Of a stretch of DNA of 64,000 bases, positions 62,573-64,000 are shown piece after piece. The position numbers and the translations under genes are program-made. The stretch lies in assembly GCA_963726995.1 (NCBI GenBank), contig CAVSEP010000006.1:992001-1056000 (forward strand), in the 5' to 3' direction. Position 1 is the stretch's first letter. Every line of letters begins with the position of its first letter. Below the pieces are notes generated by a model that was not told where the DNA came from, ran no database searches, and saw nothing but the letters and a program-made list of their open reading frames with translations. The DNA comes from DAIDKA01 sp963726995. GTDB lineage: Bacteria > Pseudomonadota > Gammaproteobacteria > Steroidobacterales > Steroidobacteraceae.

Positions 62573-63505
62573 TCAGTCAGCTGTTTCGGTGTGTTCGATC
62601 TGCTGCGCGGTCGGTGCGGCACCCGGATGCGCGAGAATGGCATCGAACATTCCCGCGGGCACGGTGCCGAACGTGTGTTGCGGATCATGCGCGCTGGGAT
62701 GCATCAGCGTTTCGTAAGCGCCGGCATCGAGCGTACCGCCCTCGGTGCGCGTACTGTCCAGCCACGACTCGAAGTCCTGGCGCGAGAGTGCGGCCACGTC
62801 AAAGGTCATGTCGGAGAAGCCCTCGCCGCTGAACTGGGCAGACAGTCCGTGGTAGACGCCAGGATCATCCACCAAAAGGTTCAGCCGCGTGGCCATGCCG
62901 GCCATGGTGTAGACCTGACTGCCCAGCTGCGGAATGAAAAAACTGTTCATGACGCTGGCCGAGGTCATGTGGAAGCGCACCGGTGTGCCGACCGGGAGCA
63001 CCAGCTTGTTGACGCTGGCGACGCCGGCATCCGGATAGATGAACAGCCACTTCCAGTCGAGCGAGACCACGTCGACGTCCAGCGGCGCGATGCTTGACTC
63101 GATGGGCCGGGGCGGATCCAGATCGTGTGAACTGAGCCAGGCGATGCCGCCCAGGAACAGGATCACCAGCGCCGGGATGGACCAGACGACGAACTCGATG
63201 CGGCCGGAATAGGCCCAGTCCAGGTGGCGCGTGGCCTTGGGATTGCCGGCCCGAAACCACCAGGCAATAGCCAGCGTTGCGATCATCACCGGTATCACGA
63301 TCGCGAGCATGATCACGGTCGAATCGATCAGGATGAGTTTTTCCTGCCGTCCGATCGGGCCGTGCGGATCCATCAGGGCGGCGCTGCAGCCGGTCAGGCC
63401 CACTCCCAGCAAGGCGCTGCCGGGAATGCGCACCAGGCGACGCGCAGTGCGCGCAAATGACACACGGCTCAAAGATGCATTCTCGTTAGATCTACTGCGG
63501 TTCAC
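62573..63505 (-). CDS. cyoA: Cytochrome bo3-type quinol oxidase subunit II
   Basis: 310 residues from GTG 63505; GTG 63463 is an alternative. Lipoprotein-type signal with LGVGLTGCSAAL, two membrane helices (STVIMLAIVIPVMIATLAIA, IEFVVWSIPALVILFLGGIA) and a cupredoxin domain (WKWLFIYPDAGVASVNKLVL). The CuA ligands of cytochrome c oxidases are absent: the site reads LSAQFSGEGFSDM instead of CAELCGxxHxxM, so the enzyme uses quinol. First gene of cyoABCD. Confidence 0.94.
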   Translation of the reverse strand: MNRSRSNENASLSRVSFARTARRLVRIPGSALLGVGLTGCSAALMDPHGPIGRQEKLILIDSTVIMLAIVIPVMIATLAIAWWFRAGNPKATRHLDWAYSGRIEFVVWSIPALVILFLGGIAWLSSHDLDPPRPIESSIAPLDVDVVSLDWKWLFIYPDAGVASVNKLVLPVGTPVRFHMTSASVMNSFFIPQLGSQVYTMAGMATRLNLLVDDPGVYHGLSAQFSGEGFSDMTFDVAALSRQDFESWLDSTRTEGGTLDAGAYETLMHPSAHDPQHTFGTVPAGMFDAILAHPGAAPTAQQIEHTETAD

Positions 63506-63831
63506 GCGCCGGGGTGCGCGTGCCGCGGGGGTACCGCTAGAGTACGAGTTTCAGGGCTAAATCGCCAGCTATGCCGAGCTGCAGCAGGCATCCGTTTTGC
63601 GCATGACAGGTATGCGAAATGCGCGGAAGGTCCGCCTGCGGCGGGGCCGTTGCGGGGCAATTCCGTGACGCAATGCACGCTCTCGGGCACCCGCTGCGCA
63701 ATCGCACCGCCAAGACGCGGTTTCCGGTGTCGGGAATTCGCGAATGTTCCGCGCCCCGGCGCGGCGTTTCCCCGCCATCAGTGACCCCGGTCTCGGCACC
63801 GTTTGGCACCGTCTTTTAGACTTTGCGGACA
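63506..63831. other. 326-bp divergent intergenic region
   Basis: Lies between the starts of cyoA (-) and the gene at 63832 (+), so it should hold both promoters. No clear -35/-10 pair, repeat, RNA gene or protein-like ORF is seen. The frames that are open here are shadows. Confidence 0.4.
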
Positions 63832-64000
63832 ATGTCCAAGGGCGATCCGGTAACTCCATGGCGCGGCGACGGCGGGCCCGCAGCCCACTGGCCGCATGCT
63901 GCCCGTTTCCTGGCCGCCGCCGCATCGCTCCTGCTGGTCTTGCTCATGCTGCATGTGGCTCCCGCGTGTGCGCAGGAGTTCAGCTTCGGCCGCTACACCC
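63832..64000 (+). CDS. Exported protein, 5' fragment
   Basis: Begins ATG 63832 and runs off the window. The first 56 codons give a long charged N-terminus, a hydrophobic signal segment (FLAAAASLLLVLLMLHVAP) and a likely cleavage site at ACA/QEF, followed by SFGRYT. The start of the mature part recalls two-component regulator propeller proteins (sensor kinases or diguanylate cyclases with a periplasmic propeller), but too little is present to say. Divergent from cyoA. Confidence 0.5.
   Translation, partial: MSKGDPVTPWRGDGGPAAHWPHAARFLAAAASLLLVLLMLHVAPACAQEFSFGRYT

Noticed and set aside
61622..63097. A 491-codon open frame on the + strand
   Set aside because: Antisense to cyoB and cyoA, rich in His, Gln and Arg, with no family features.
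1..64000. CRISPR arrays, insertion sequences or prophage
   Set aside because: No regularly spaced repeats, transposase or phage structural genes were found in the window.

Overview
The window is a high-GC chromosomal segment of a gammaproteobacterium. The adjacent mutY and yggX, a cytochrome bo3-type quinol oxidase operon, several PQQ-dependent dehydrogenases and the protein repertoire suggest Steroidobacterales, Nevskiales or a Xanthomonadales-like lineage. That placement is inferred from gene content; no taxonomic marker gene lies in the window. Genes are densely packed and many are joined by 4-bp ATGA or GTGA overlaps.

Region by region: (1) 1-6110 is one + strand run: the end of a sensor kinase, a frameshifted OmpR-type regulator, hemC-hemD-hemB-hemE-hemF (five steps from 5-aminolevulinate to protoporphyrinogen) and a NarL-type regulator. 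(2) 6129-10066 (-) is a four-gene Anbu cluster: circularly permuted ATP-grasp protein, alpha-E protein, transglutaminase-like protein and Anbu proteasome-like hydrolase. The transglutaminase-like member has lost its catalytic Cys and His. (3) 10132-11647 carries mutY, yggX and tRNA-Phe(GAA). (4) 11648-16468 is a small accessory island bounded by a perfect 45-bp direct repeat of the tRNA-Phe 3' half. It has no visible integrase. It carries two membrane proteins, a degenerate SRAP protein, a pseudokinase with a TonB-like C-terminus, and a broken gene. (5) 16913-24888 holds a YbhB-type lipoprotein, a pair of FtsX-like ABC permeases, an alpha/beta hydrolase, an orphan ParA, a CmcJ-like oxidoreductase, an MFS transporter and a BON protein. 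(6) 25056-34406 holds an AraC regulator divergent from a tautomerase, three methyltransferases, SH3 and SPFH proteins, a persulfide dioxygenase-rhodanese fusion, a Tat-exported unknown and thioredoxin 2.

(7) 34447-41031 (-) is a possible catabolic run: FAD monooxygenase, a second FtsX permease pair, then PLP decarboxylase, nitrilase-type hydrolase and cyclase-family hydrolase joined by 4-bp overlaps. (8) 41117-51931 holds a 5-formyl-THF cyclo-ligase and a five-gene (-) periplasmic operon: PQQ-like propeller with cytochrome c, VOC protein, enolase-superfamily protein, secretin N-domain protein and DUF885 protein. This operon diverges from a PQQ dehydrogenase whose cytochrome c domain is N-terminal. 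(9) 52007-59488 holds a beta-lactamase-fold hydrolase, a histidine phosphatase, a HEAT-repeat protein, an aldo/keto reductase, a dienelactone hydrolase, a PQQ quinohemoprotein with C-terminal cytochrome c, and a DUF5946 protein. (10) 59540-63505 (-) is cyoABCD. A signal-peptide protein begins at 63832 and runs off the end.

The most unusual features are the integrase-less tRNA-Phe island with its paired degenerate SRAP and pseudokinase-TonB genes, the Anbu cluster with an apparently dead transglutaminase, and the decarboxylase-nitrilase-cyclase operon. Three apparent frameshifts (regulator near 545, unknown protein near 15850, enolase Tat signal at 45595) could be real lesions or assembly errors. 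All calls come from reading translations by eye; no database search was run.
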